A DNA stretch of 64,000 nucleotides from Mesorhizobium sp. BR1-1-16 (GTDB taxonomy: Bacteria > Pseudomonadota > Alphaproteobacteria > Rhizobiales > Kaistiaceae). Where the stretch lies: contig NZ_JAIUIE010000001.1 of NCBI RefSeq assembly GCF_020165495.1, positions 434,001-498,000 on the forward strand, given 5' to 3'. Numbering within the stretch: position 1 is the stretch's first letter; each line of letters opens with the position of its first letter. Positions 38,149 to 46,757 of the stretch are shown piece by piece. A model generated the notes under the pieces. It did not search any database. It was not told the origin of the DNA and saw only the letters and a program-made list of their open reading frames with translations. Both the position numbers and the translations under genes were made by a program.

Positions 38149-39375
38149 ATGAGCGACCGCAATCCCAGTTCGACCCGTTCCCTGGCGCCAACCCGCCGCC
38201 TGTTCCTCGCCTCGGCGGGGGCTTTCGTCGCTTGGGCGCATATGCCCCGCGCCGCCTTTGCCGGCACGCGCGATCCGCGCTTCGTCGTCGTCATCCTGCG
38301 GGGGGCTATGGACGGGCTCGCTGCCGTGCCGCCCGTCGGCGATCCCGATTATGCCAAACTGCGTGGCGACATCGCAATTGGCAGTCCCGGCATCGCCGGC
38401 ACTGTTCCGCTCGACGGCTTCTTCGCTCTGAACGACGCCATGCCGAAGCTGAAGCAGCTCTATGGCTCAGGCGAAGCGCTGATCGTCCATGCGGTCGCGA
38501 CACCTTATCGCGACCGCTCGCATTTCGACGGACAGGATGTGCTGGAAAGCGGCCTGACGCAGCCGGGCGCCAGCCGCGACGGCTGGCTCAACCGCGCCGT
38601 CGCGGCGCTGCCGCGGGGCGAGGCGGTGCGGCCGGCAAGTGGGCTTGCGGTCAGCCCGACCGTGCCGTTGGTGCTGCGCGGCGGTGCGCCGGTCTTCACC
38701 TGGATGCCGGACGGATTGATGCCTGTCGGCATGGACACTGCCGACCGCCTCGCCGGTCTGTACGATCACGCCGATCCGGAACTCGCCGGGGTTTTCAGCG
38801 CCGGCCGCACCATCGACCGCATGGCGGCTGGCGGAACAGCGGTGAAAGGTGGCGATATCGGCGCAAGCTTCCGCCGCATCGCGGTCGGTGCCGGGCGCTT
38901 GCTGGCAGAGCCGGACGGGCCGCGCATCGCCGCGATCAGTTTCGACGGCTGGGACACCCATGCGAGCGAAGGGCCTGAAAATGGCCAGCTCGGACGCCGC
39001 CTCGGCGCCCTCGATGGAGCCCTCGACGCCTTGAAGGCGGAACTCGGCCCGGCCTGGGCCGATACCGTGGTCGCGGTCATGACGGAATTCGGCCGCACCG
39101 TGCATGTCAACGGCACCGACGGCACCGATCACGGCACGGCGACGACTGCCTTCCTGGTCGGCGGCGCCGTCAAGGGCGGGCGTGTGCTCGCCGATTGGCC
39201 GGGCCTTGCGCCGGACAAGCTCTACCAGCAGCGCGACCTTGCCCCGACGATGGATCTGCGGGCGGTGCTGAAGGGCGTGCTGCGCGATCACCTCGGCATC
39301 GCCGAGCCCGTGCTGGCGGCGACGATCTTTCCCGGCAGCATCGGCGTGCGCCCGATCGCAGGTCTTGTCGCCTGA
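38149..39375 (+). CDS. DUF1501 family protein, Tat-exported
   Basis: A 408-residue protein with a twin-arginine signal (TRRLFLASAGAFVAW, cut near AFA). The mature part matches DUF1501, a family related to the alkaline-phosphatase/sulfatase fold (VVVILRGAMDGLAAVPP; FDGWDTHASEG; MTEFGRTVHVNGTDGTDHG). GGAGG lies just upstream of the ATG at 38149; an ATG at 38137 overlaps the previous gene and is less likely. It forms a two-gene unit with the DUF1800 gene. Substrate is unknown; the product should be periplasmic. Confidence 0.88.
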   Translation: MSDRNPSSTRSLAPTRRLFLASAGAFVAWAHMPRAAFAGTRDPRFVVVILRGAMDGLAAVPPVGDPDYAKLRGDIAIGSPGIAGTVPLDGFFALNDAMPKLKQLYGSGEALIVHAVATPYRDRSHFDGQDVLESGLTQPGASRDGWLNRAVAALPRGEAVRPASGLAVSPTVPLVLRGGAPVFTWMPDGLMPVGMDTADRLAGLYDHADPELAGVFSAGRTIDRMAAGGTAVKGGDIGASFRRIAVGAGRLLAEPDGPRIAAISFDGWDTHASEGPENGQLGRRLGALDGALDALKAELGPAWADTVVAVMTEFGRTVHVNGTDGTDHGTATTAFLVGGAVKGGRVLADWPGLAPDKLYQQRDLAPTMDLRAVLKGVLRDHLGIAEPVLAATIFPGSIGVRPIAGLVA

Positions 39376-39378
39376 GGA

Positions 39379-39410
39379 GAAGAACCGCCGGCTATTCGCC
39401 GGCGATCTTC
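39379..39410. terminator. hairpin between DUF1501 and cfa
   Basis: GAAGA and GCCGGC pair with GCCGGC and TCTTC around a TATTC loop, covering the cfa stop codon on the minus strand and lying just after the DUF1501 stop on the plus strand. There is no T tract; a bidirectional role is possible. Confidence 0.4.
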
Positions 39411-40651
39411 AGCGAGGGGCGCTGTCCGGCGTGGTCGCGGTGACGCAGCGCCTCTTCCGCATGCCAGATATAGTCGCGCGTCAGCGGCAGAGCGTGCTGA
39501 TCGCGGACAAGCTGGATCTGGAAGATCATCATGTCCTGGTAGCGGAAGGCCGTTTCTGACGCTGCGAGATAGAATTCCCACATCCGGCAGAACACTTCGT
39601 CATAGAGCTTCAGGGCATCGTCACGCCGGGCCATGAAGCGCTCGCGCCATTCGCGCAGCGTCTCCGCATAATGAAGTCGCAGGATCTCGATATCGGTGAT
39701 CTTCAGGCCGGCGCGCTCGATCTCCGGGATCACCTCGGACAGCGACGGGATATAGCCGCCCGGGAAGATGTATTTGTGGATCCAGGAGTTGGTCTCGCCC
39801 GGCAGGTCGAACCGGCCGATCGCATGCAGCACCATGACGCCATCATCGGCCAGCAGGTCGCGCGTCTTCTCGAAGAATTCCCGATAATGTCCGACGCCGA
39901 CATGCTCGAACATTCCGACCGAGATGATGCGGTCGAAGCGGCTCGTCAGATGGCGATAGTCCTTGAGCAGGAAGCGCGTGCGGTCGGCGACACCCTTCTC
40001 GCCTGCGCGGGCGTTCGAAACCTTGTGCTGTTCTTCCGATAGCGTCACGCCGGTGACGTCGATATCCGCGTGATCGGCGAGATAGAGCCCGAGTCCGCCC
40101 CAGCCTGAGCCGATATCGAGCACCTTCTGTCCGGACTGCAGCGCGAGCTTGGACGCCAGATGCCGTTTCTTGGCGACTTGCGCTTCCTCGAGCGACGCAT
40201 CGGCCGTCTCGAAATAGGCGCAGGAATATTGCTGATCGCTATCGAGGAACAGCGAATAGAGCCGGCCATCGAGATCGTAGTGGTGTGCGACATTCTGCCG
40301 GGCGCGGAACGGCGTGTTCCACTGGCGGAACCGCCGCGTCCAGACCCGCACGCGATAGATCGCGCGCATCCACCAGGATCGGCCCGTGCCGCCGATATTC
40401 TGCAGCACGACGGCGAGGAATTCGTAGATCGAGCCCTTCTCGATCACAAATCCCCCGTCCATGAATGCTTCCCCGAGCTTCAGCTCGGGATTGAGCATGA
40501 CGCCGCGCTCGGCCGCTTTCGATGTGAAGCGGACACGAACCGTATCGCCGCTGCCATCGCCGAAGCGATGCAGCCGACCCTTGGCGTCGATGATTTCGAG
40601 CGAGCCCTTCTTGAGCACGCTCGACATATAGTTGGTGAGCAACCGATTCAT
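39392..40651 (-). CDS. cfa: cyclopropane-fatty-acyl-phospholipid synthase
   Basis: Cfa adds a methylene group from SAM to cis double bonds of phospholipid acyl chains, stiffening membranes in stationary phase or acid stress. The 419-residue product has the SAM-binding motif VLDIGSGWGG at about 177-186 and the family segments QYSCAYFE near 141 and EHVGVGHYREFF. HHYDLDGRLYSLFLDSD near 123 is the substrate-domain signature. It is convergent with the DUF1501 gene. Confidence 0.95.
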   Translation of the reverse strand: MNRLLTNYMSSVLKKGSLEIIDAKGRLHRFGDGSGDTVRVRFTSKAAERGVMLNPELKLGEAFMDGGFVIEKGSIYEFLAVVLQNIGGTGRSWWMRAIYRVRVWTRRFRQWNTPFRARQNVAHHYDLDGRLYSLFLDSDQQYSCAYFETADASLEEAQVAKKRHLASKLALQSGQKVLDIGSGWGGLGLYLADHADIDVTGVTLSEEQHKVSNARAGEKGVADRTRFLLKDYRHLTSRFDRIISVGMFEHVGVGHYREFFEKTRDLLADDGVMVLHAIGRFDLPGETNSWIHKYIFPGGYIPSLSEVIPEIERAGLKITDIEILRLHYAETLREWRERFMARRDDALKLYDEVFCRMWEFYLAASETAFRYQDMMIFQIQLVRDQHALPLTRDYIWHAEEALRHRDHAGQRPSLKIAGE

Positions 40652-40739
40652 GGTGAAGACCCGCTGCCCTTTCGGATGATCCCGGCTGTGCGGGAGAGGC
40701 TTCGGCTGTGAGGCGGCGCACTATCTTGGCGTCGGGTAG

Positions 40740-40769
40740 ATGTTAGCCCCGATTTTGCCACGATTTCAA
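40740..40769 (-). promoter_or_regulatory. predicted promoter of cfa
   Basis: On the minus strand TTGAAA (40769-40764) and TAACAT (40745-40740) are 18 bp apart, about 90 bp upstream of the cfa ATG. Confidence 0.45.
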
Positions 40770-40811
40770 GCGGCTAGCTGAGCAGGCTGAAAGTCGTTCC
40801 AGAGAATGCAA

Positions 40812-40843
40812 AAGGGGCGCGCTGCTGATGCAGCGCGCCCCTT
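40812..40843 (-). terminator. strong intrinsic terminator of the rpsF-rplI operon
   Basis: A perfect 14-bp stem (AAGGGGCGCGCTGC / GCAGCGCGCCCCTT) with a 4-base loop lies 35 bp after the rplI stop. On the minus strand it runs into TTTTGCATT. Confidence 0.87.
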
Positions 40844-40878
40844 CAAAAAGTAAGGCGTCCTTTGGGTTCTGCGGACCC

Positions 40879-41445
40879 TCAGACCTCTTCGGCGTCCTCG
40901 TCGAGAGCGACCTCGAGCTCTTCCTCGTCCTCGAGCGGCTCGAGTTCGAACTGCTCGCGGACGGTCAAATCTTCACCACGGGCCTGCCGATCGGCCTCGT
41001 CGGCGCTGCGGGCGACGTTGATCGTGACGGTTGATTCGACTTCCGGATGCAGCGCGATGGCGATCTGGTGCAGGCCGATCGTCTTGATCGGATGCTCGAG
41101 CACGACCTGGTTGCGGGCGACGGAGAAACCCGCCTCGGTGACGAGATCGGCAATGTCGCGGCTCGACACCGAACCATAAAGCTGGCCGGTTTCGCCGGCC
41201 TGGCGCACGACGATGAACGACTGGCCGTTCAGCTTCTCGGCGACAACGTCGGCTTCCTTCTTGCGCTCGAGATTGCGCGCCTCGAGGTGGGCCTTCTGGC
41301 CCTCGAAGGTCTTCTTGTTGGCTTCGGTCGCGCGGAGCGCCTTGCCCTGCGGCAGCAGGAAGTTGCGGGCAAAGCCGTTCTTGACGTGCACGATCTCGCC
41401 CATCTGGCCGAGCTTTGCGACGCGTTCCAGCAGAATGACGTCCAT
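40879..41445 (-). CDS. rplI: 50S ribosomal protein L9
   Basis: L9 of 188 residues, with the typical start [36 protein letters not shown], a long central helix and a C-terminal RNA-binding domain. The last 25 or so residues are very acidic ([20 protein letters not shown]), an extension compared with the 149-residue E. coli protein. The ATG at 41445 is preceded by AAGGAGAAC. It is the last gene of the rpsF-rpsR-DUF2232-rplI operon. Confidence 0.97.
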   Translation of the reverse strand: MDVILLERVAKLGQMGEIVHVKNGFARNFLLPQGKALRATEANKKTFEGQKAHLEARNLERKKEADVVAEKLNGQSFIVVRQAGETGQLYGSVSSRDIADLVTEAGFSVARNQVVLEHPIKTIGLHQIAIALHPEVESTVTINVARSADEADRQARGEDLTVREQFELEPLEDEEELEVALDEDAEEV

Positions 41446-41476
41446 GTTCAGTTCTCCTTGTTCAATGATTTCAAAG

Positions 41477-42427
41477 TTATGTGGAAGCACCCGTCCCGCC
41501 GGCGGACCGGCGGAAACGGAGATTGAGAACGGTGTCGGCAACGCCCAGCACGGCCATCATCACGATCGGCAGCATGAAGACGAAGCTCGCCGCGTAGACG
41601 AGGAACAGCATCGCGAATCGCCCCGGCTTGCCTCGGAGGAGCGCGTGCATCGCGCCATATCCGGCAAGCGCGAAGGCAAAGCCGAGCGCCCCGGCGAAGG
41701 CGGCGGCGATATGGCCGGCACCGCCAGGAAGAATGCAGCCGACAAGCGCGACGCCGAGCGCCGGCACAAGAAAAGCGGGCGGCACGACCGTCCACATCGG
41801 TGTCCAGCCGCGCCGCAGCAATCCGGACATGCGCGCAATATGGCCGCCGAGCCAGAGATTGAGCACCGCAGCGCCGAGCGCGAAGCAGCCAGCGGTGGCC
41901 GGCATCAGCGCGACGGAGAAGCTGACGATCGGCGTCAACTGCTCGGTCGTCGGCGCGTCGGAACTGGCGCCGCCGGCGGCGAGCCACGCCTCGAATGCCT
42001 TGACGGTCTGCGTCACCAGCGTTGCCGGATCGAAGCCGAGCATGACGCCGGCAGCGATGATGCCGGCGGCAGTCGCGAGCGCCAGGCGGGCGAGCACCAT
42101 GCCGAGCGGAAACCACTCGACAGCCTCCGGCGCACTGTCATGCGGCCGCGACAGGCCGACGAGATGAGCCGCCCAGGCGATCGGCGCGCCGAAGACGAGC
42201 AGATGCAGCAGTCCGGCAAGCGGATTGAAGGCAGCGGCAATAATCGCGGCGGCCACGAGGGCGGCCGTTGCGCCCGAAAGCGTGCCGAAACCGATGCCGG
42301 CTATGGCGACGGGGAGGGGGGAGAGCAGGAAAAGCGGCAAGGCCAGCGCGGTGCCGCTGATGACGCTGGCAAACAGGAGCGCGGCAGCGAGGCCGGCGCC
42401 GAGGCCAATGAGGATGTTTCGCGTCAT
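41477..42427 (-). CDS. DUF2232 family membrane protein
   Basis: A 316-residue protein with about eight hydrophobic segments and short loops. Sequence type and position between rpsR and rplI match the DUF2232 family, which is distantly like Gx transporter components. Function is unknown. It ends 31 bp before rplI and starts 168 bp after rpsR; that gap contains hairpins that may lower read-through. Confidence 0.88.
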   Translation of the reverse strand: MTRNILIGLGAGLAAALLFASVISGTALALPLFLLSPLPVAIAGIGFGTLSGATAALVAAAIIAAAFNPLAGLLHLLVFGAPIAWAAHLVGLSRPHDSAPEAVEWFPLGMVLARLALATAAGIIAAGVMLGFDPATLVTQTVKAFEAWLAAGGASSDAPTTEQLTPIVSFSVALMPATAGCFALGAAVLNLWLGGHIARMSGLLRRGWTPMWTVVPPAFLVPALGVALVGCILPGGAGHIAAAFAGALGFAFALAGYGAMHALLRGKPGRFAMLFLVYAASFVFMLPIVMMAVLGVADTVLNLRFRRSAGGTGAST

Positions 42428-42538
42428 CGTGCTTTCGCTGTCCCGCTCGTCGGAGCGGTTAGAGGCAGGTCGCGGAATGCGCCGGCCCCAACCAGGTCTC
42501 GCCTCACGGATACGAACACGTCGTCCCGGAGACAGGAT

Positions 42539-42588
42539 GGCCTCCCGGCAATGCCGGAAGGCCTTGTTCGCGCCGGCTCAAGGCCGGC
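42539..42588 (-). other. two hairpins between rpsR and DUF2232
   Basis: The first (42539-42563) has paired GGCC and CCGGC arms around AAT. The second (42572-42588) is GCCGGC-N5-GCCGGC. Neither has a T tract; they may attenuate transcription or protect the ribosomal-protein mRNA 3' end. Confidence 0.4.
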
Positions 42589-42595
42589 AGGCGTC

Positions 42596-42874
42596 CTACT
42601 TGATCACGTAGGGCAGCAGGCCGAGGAAGCGCGCGCGCTTGATCGCCTGGGCGAGCTCGCGCTGCTTCTTGGCCGAAACGGCCGTGATGCGGGACGGAAC
42701 GATCTTGCCGCGCTCGGAAATGTAGCGCTGCAGAAGGCGGACGTCCTTGTAGTCAATCTTCGGCGCGTTGGGGCCGGAGAAGGGGCACGTCTTCCGGCGA
42801 CGGAAGAACGGGCGACGACCACCGCCGCTGCTGGTAGAGGTCGTGGAAGCGCTGGAACCACCGAAATCAGACAT
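42596..42874 (-). CDS. rpsR: 30S ribosomal protein S18
   Basis: S18 of 92 residues, with the core [39 protein letters not shown] and [21 protein letters not shown]. The N-terminal ~20 residues are Ser/Thr/Gly-rich, an extension relative to the 75-residue E. coli protein. Its ATG shares a base with the rpsF stop codon, so S6 and S18, which bind each other in the ribosome, are translationally coupled. Confidence 0.97.
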   Translation of the reverse strand: MSDFGGSSASTTSTSSGGGRRPFFRRRKTCPFSGPNAPKIDYKDVRLLQRYISERGKIVPSRITAVSAKKQRELAQAIKRARFLGLLPYVIK

Positions 42875-43380
42875 TATTCAGCTCCACCTTCGGTTTCTTC
42901 GCTGCGGGGACGGCGCTCGCCGCGGAAGCCACCGCCGCCGCCTCCACCGCCTTCACGATCGCCACGGAAACCGCCGCCACCGCCGCCGCCGAAGCTGCGC
43001 GGCCGGTCGCCACGATCACCGAAGCGACCGCCGCGGTCGCCGTCACGATCGTCGCGGTCGCGCTTCTGAAGCATGGCCGACTGACCTTCCTCAAGCGCGT
43101 CGACGCGGATGGTGAGAACGCGAAGGACGTCCTCGTTGATGCGCTGCTGACGCTCGAGCTCGGCAACGGCAGCTGCCGGCGCGTCGATATTGAGCAGCGT
43201 GTAGTGAGCCTTGCGGTTCTTGCGGATGCGGAACGCAACCGACTTCAGGCCCCACTGCTCAATCTTGGCGACGGAGCCGCCATTGGCTTCGAGGATGCCC
43301 TTGAACGTCTCGGTCAGCGTCTCGACCTGCTGCGCCGACACGTCCTGCCGGGACAGAAATACGTGTTCGTAAAGCGGCAT
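42874..43380 (-). CDS. rpsF: 30S ribosomal protein S6 with Gly/Arg-rich tail
   Basis: S6 of 168 residues. The first ~100 residues are the normal S6 fold ([53 protein letters not shown]). The rest is a disordered tail of Arg, Asp and Gly with Gly runs and RGG/FRG units. E. coli S6 also has a flexible C-terminal tail, but it is shorter and glutamate-rich. The ATG at 43380 gives the canonical start; an earlier in-frame Met has no support. It is the first gene of the operon. Confidence 0.97.
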   Translation of the reverse strand: MPLYEHVFLSRQDVSAQQVETLTETFKGILEANGGSVAKIEQWGLKSVAFRIRKNRKAHYTLLNIDAPAAAVAELERQQRINEDVLRVLTIRVDALEEGQSAMLQKRDRDDRDGDRGGRFGDRGDRPRSFGGGGGGGFRGDREGGGGGGGGFRGERRPRSEETEGGAE

Positions 43381-43837
43381 GATTGCCCTTTCCCTTTCAA
43401 TTCCCGGCGCCAAGCCTCACCGAAGCCTTCGAGGGAAGGCAAGCGGTACAACTTCGAGAGCGGAGACACGGGAAGACGGGATCCTTTGATCCCTGCGGCA
43501 AGCGCCGCCTTCCGTTCAACCCCCGGCCGGGTGTCATAACGACGGGCGGTGCATACATCCAAAGGCCCGGGAAGGCAAGCCTTGCCGCCAGATACGCCAT
43601 GCCTCGCTCCATGGCCCAAAGTCAGATGCAATGGACCGAACGGCTCGGCGGCTTTCGGGAGGATGGTGTGATCATAAGGTCACCCATCGAAATTCGTGAT
43701 GCGTTCATCAGCAGAACGCCGCTTTTCTTTCGCCTGATCCATCGGCATAGTGCCTCACCTTCAAGCAGATCGCTGGCGGCGCCCCGCATTCGGGCCGCAC
43801 GCTCCCGCCGATCGACGCTTCAACCGAGGACTATATC
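43381..43837. other. 457-bp divergent intergenic region rpsF / fsr
   Basis: No gene was found here. It contains the predicted rpsF promoter near 43550-43578, small hairpins in the rpsF leader (GCCTTC-N4-GAAGGC at 43425-43440, and GGGATC-CTTT-GATCCC near 43478-43493), and the fsr ribosome binding site GAGGA just before 43838. A match to the known S6:S18-binding leader RNA could not be recognised by eye. Confidence 0.6.
43550..43578 (-). promoter_or_regulatory. predicted promoter of rpsF operon with overlapping palindrome
   Basis: On the minus strand TTGCCT (43578-43573) and TATGCA (43555-43550) are 17 bp apart. A palindrome GGCAAG-C-CTTGCC (43574-43586) covers the -35 box and could be an operator. 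Confidence 0.35.
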
Positions 43838-45058
43838 GTGACTGAGAGGGTTGCTGCCATGCCCGCCGCAGCGGGCCGTGATGTTGTCGGCCGGACCGCC
43901 TTTGGCATCCTGGTCGCGATCAGCATGTCGCATCTGCTGAACGACCTCATGCAATCCGTGATCTCCGCGATCTATCCGATTCTGAAGACAGAGTTTTCGC
44001 TCGATTTCGGCCAGATCGGCATCATCCAGCTTGTGTTCCAGTGCACAGCCTCGATCCTGCAGCCGGTCGTTGGCATCTATACTGACAAGAAGCCGATGCC
44101 GTTCTCCCTGCCGGTGGGCATGGGCTGCACGTTGCTCGGGCTGCTGTTGCTGGCGACGGCTGGACATTATTCCGTCATCCTGATCTCGGTCGCACTGATC
44201 GGCTTGGGGTCGTCGATCTTCCATCCCGAATCGTCCCGCGTCGCCCGCATGGCCTCCGGCGGCCGCCATGGTCTCGCTCAGTCGCTCTTCCAGGTCGGTG
44301 GCAATTTCGGCTCGGCCATCGGCCCGCTGCTCGCCGCCTTCATCGTTCTGCCGCGCGGGCAGGGCGCCGTGGCCTGGTTCGCGCTCGCCGCACTGGCCGG
44401 CATCATCATCCTGTCGCGGGTCGGCTTCTGGTATCGGGCGCAGCACCGTGCCGGTATCGGCCGCAAGCAGGCGAAGTCGACGCATGTGATGCTGCCGCGC
44501 GCCGTCATCACGCGCTCAATCATCATCCTCGCGCTGCTGATCTTCTCCAAGTTCTTCTACATGGCGGCGCTGTCGAGCTACTACACGTTCTATCTGATCG
44601 ACACGTTCCACGTTTCGGTGCGCGATTCGCAGCTGCTGCTGTTCGTCTTCCTCGGCGCGGTCGCGGTCGGGACCATCGCCGGCGGGCCGATCGGCGACCG
44701 GTTCGGCCGCAAATTCGTCATCTGGTTCTCGATCCTAGGCGTGCTGCCGTTCACACTGGCGCTCCCGCATGCGAATCTCGCATGGACGGTTGCGCTTTCG
44801 GTGATCATCGGCCTCGTCCTGTCCTCGGCCTTCTCCGCGATCATCGTCTATGCGCAGGAGCTGATCCCCGGAAAGGTTGGCCTGGTGTCCGGCCTGTTCT
44901 TCGGCTTTGCCTTCGGCATGGGCGGCATCGGCGCGGCCGCGCTTGGACAACTGGCTGACATGACCTCGATCACCTTCGTGTTCCAGGTCTGCGCATTTCT
45001 GCCGGTGATCGGATTGCTGACGGCATTCCTGCCCAATGTCGAGCCGAAGCGAAACTAG
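43838..45058 (+). CDS. fsr: MFS transporter, fosmidomycin-resistance (Fsr) type
   Basis: A 406-residue major-facilitator transporter with about 12 membrane helices. The sequence is close to the Fsr group (SMSHLLNDLMQSVISAIYPILKTEFSLDFGQIGIIQLVFQ, FHPESSRVARMASGGRHGLAQSLFQVGGN, GGPIGDRFGRKFVIW), which in E. coli exports fosmidomycin. The natural substrate here is unknown. The start is GTG at 43838 with GAGGA 8 bp upstream; an ATG at 43859 is possible. Confidence 0.85.
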   Translation: MTERVAAMPAAAGRDVVGRTAFGILVAISMSHLLNDLMQSVISAIYPILKTEFSLDFGQIGIIQLVFQCTASILQPVVGIYTDKKPMPFSLPVGMGCTLLGLLLLATAGHYSVILISVALIGLGSSIFHPESSRVARMASGGRHGLAQSLFQVGGNFGSAIGPLLAAFIVLPRGQGAVAWFALAALAGIIILSRVGFWYRAQHRAGIGRKQAKSTHVMLPRAVITRSIIILALLIFSKFFYMAALSSYYTFYLIDTFHVSVRDSQLLLFVFLGAVAVGTIAGGPIGDRFGRKFVIWFSILGVLPFTLALPHANLAWTVALSVIIGLVLSSAFSAIIVYAQELIPGKVGLVSGLFFGFAFGMGGIGAAALGQLADMTSITFVFQVCAFLPVIGLLTAFLPNVEPKRN

Positions 45059-45159
45059 GGGCGTTTCGTCGCGCGGGCCGCGCGCCCGCGGCCTTGCCAT
45101 GCTTCCGCCCGGAAGGCGGTGTGGGTGACCGTCCGCTGTTCATGCGGACGGATGCCATC

Positions 45160-46155
45160 ATGACCCAACTGAAGCCCACGCTCGTTCTCGCTTGCGTTGT
45201 CGTGACCATGGCCTTGGCCGGTGTCGCGCGCGCCGATCCGCCGGCGGCCTGCTGGTCGGCCGCGGCGCTGGCCGGACGCCCCGATGAAGTGGCGAAGCAC
45301 AGGCCGGGTCCGTCGGATCAGGTGAGTGTGCCGCAGGCATCGCCTCCGAATGCGAGTGTGGCATCGCCCGGATCGGGCGTTGTCCGTCGTGTCGTGCCCC
45401 GGGACCGCCGCAAGCTTGTCGCGCTGACATTCGATCTCTGCGAGGGTTCAGGCGAGGTTGCGGGCTATGACGGCGCGATCGTCGACCGCCTGCGCGCTCT
45501 GAAGGTTCCGGCCACCTTCTTCATGGGTGGGCGCTGGGCGCAAAGCCATGAAGAACGGGCGATGCAGCTTCTCGCCGATCCGCTGTTCGAAGTCGGCGAC
45601 CACACTTACGATCATGCCGACCTTGCTCATGCCGACGCTGCACGGATCGATCTCGAGATTGCGCGCACGGAAGCGGTCATTGGCGGTCTCTCCGCCCGCC
45701 TCGCAAAGACCTGCCCCGCGGCGGGCCTGCCGCCCAAGACCCGTCTGTTCCGCTTTCCCTATGGCGCCTGTGGCGCCGAAGGGCCTGCGGCGGTCCGGGC
45801 CGCCGGGCTGGTGCCGATCCAGTGGGATGTCGTTTCCGGCGATCCGTCCGGCGTCGCGGCGGCGCCGATGGCGCGCGGCGTGCTCGGCGAGGTTAAGCCG
45901 GGCTCGATCATCGTGATGCATGCCAATGGGCGCGGCCGCCATACAGCCGAAGCGCTGGCGACGATTATCCCGCAGTTGCGGGCGCGCGGTTATGAATTCG
46001 TCACCGTCAGTGATCTGATGGCTGCCGGACGTCCCGAGACCTCAGGCGCCTGCTTCATTGAGCATCCGGGCGATACAGCGCGCTATGATCATCCAAAGGC
46101 GGTGCCGACCAAAACGAAAGGGGCCGGCGCGATGCCGACCCCTTCAAGCGAGTAG
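45160..46155 (+). CDS. polysaccharide deacetylase (NodB-like), exported
   Basis: A 331-residue protein with an N-terminal signal peptide (about residues 1-25, ending GVARA), a Pro/Ser/Ala-rich linker and a NodB-homology domain from about residue 86. The first catalytic motif reads TFDLCEG rather than the common TFDDG: the base D92 is kept, but the metal-ligand Asp is replaced by Leu. The second motif HTYDH (H148, H152) is present, and RFPYGAC is the third. A carbohydrate de-N-acetylase role on envelope glycans is probable but the metal site differs. The ATG at 45160 was chosen for the signal peptide; 45142 is an alternative. Confidence 0.85.
   Translation: MTQLKPTLVLACVVVTMALAGVARADPPAACWSAAALAGRPDEVAKHRPGPSDQVSVPQASPPNASVASPGSGVVRRVVPRDRRKLVALTFDLCEGSGEVAGYDGAIVDRLRALKVPATFFMGGRWAQSHEERAMQLLADPLFEVGDHTYDHADLAHADAARIDLEIARTEAVIGGLSARLAKTCPAAGLPPKTRLFRFPYGACGAEGPAAVRAAGLVPIQWDVVSGDPSGVAAAPMARGVLGEVKPGSIIVMHANGRGRHTAEALATIIPQLRARGYEFVTVSDLMAAGRPETSGACFIEHPGDTARYDHPKAVPTKTKGAGAMPTPSSE
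46118..46144 (-). terminator. likely terminator for the DUF1344 gene
   Basis: A stem AAGGGG-C-CGGC / GCCG-A-CCCCTT (one mismatch) with a 5-base loop lies inside the 3' end of the deacetylase gene. On the minus strand it is followed by TTCGTTTT, fitting termination after the gene that ends at 46167. Confidence 0.5.
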
Positions 46156-46166
46156 CCCCCCTCGCA

Positions 46167-46448
46167 TCAATGGCCGGCGAGCTGGCCGCTGCCGTCCCAC
46201 TGCGAACTGTCCTCGGACAGGCCGACAGTCTGGTCATCATTGACGGTGACGACGACCTTCTCGCCGGGGATGAGGCCCATCAAAAGGCTGGGATTGCTGA
46301 CCTTGAACGTGCGTCCGTCGATCAGCGTCACCGACCCCGAAGCGTTGTCGAGGGTCCTCACGGTGCCCGCGTCCACATCCACCGCGAGCGCGGCGCCCGC
46401 AGAACCCATCACCATGACCAGGGGAAGAACGAATGCGATCTTTCTCAT
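46167..46448 (-). CDS. DUF1344 family small exported protein
   Basis: A 93-residue protein with a signal peptide (MRKIAFVLPLVMVMGSAGAALA) and a small beta-rich mature part of about 70 residues (GTVRTLDNASGSVTLIDGRTFKVSN), matching DUF1344. The ATG at 46448 has GGAG 6 bp upstream. Function is unknown. It is convergent with the deacetylase gene and divergent from fabD. Confidence 0.82.
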   Translation of the reverse strand: MRKIAFVLPLVMVMGSAGAALAVDVDAGTVRTLDNASGSVTLIDGRTFKVSNPSLLMGLIPGEKVVVTVNDDQTVGLSEDSSQWDGSGQLAGH

Positions 46449-46757
46449 GACGGTCTCCATCATCGTCCTGTCCTCACCCGCCATTTGCAGCAATGCCACC
46501 CGCTGGTGCGCCGGCTGAAACGTCGTGAGACATTATGGATTTGAAGCCCCAATTGTGGTGCGCAAGCGTTCGTAAGCCAGATGAACGAAATTTAATAAGT
46601 CAGCCATACTATCACATTTTTGGGAGGCCGACGGAACGGCCGCTTTCGTGCGTAGCGGCGGCGCCCGGGCTTGACTTCGCCTCACGAAGGCGCGATTAGC
46701 CGCCGCCGATATGCTGCGGGCCGCCGGCTCGCGAAGGGCAGACCGGGAGCGGAATTC
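46449..46757. other. 309-bp divergent region DUF1344 / fabD
   Basis: No gene was found. It contains an AT-rich stretch at 46580-46622, unusual for this GC-rich window and suitable for promoters, and a predicted fabD promoter at 46671-46699. Confidence 0.6.
46671..46699 (+). promoter_or_regulatory. predicted promoter of fabD-fabG
   Basis: TTGACT (46671-46676) and GATTAG (46694-46699) are 17 bp apart, 58 bp upstream of the TTG start of fabD. The -35 box differs from consensus at one base; the -10 is weak. A small inverted repeat CGCCT-N5-AGGCG lies in the spacer. Confidence 0.4.

Noticed and set aside
42877-43074. Gly/Arg-coding repeats in rpsF considered as a DNA repeat or frameshift artefact
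   Set aside because: The frame stays open, and the stop overlaps the rpsR start exactly as expected for the S6-S18 pair.
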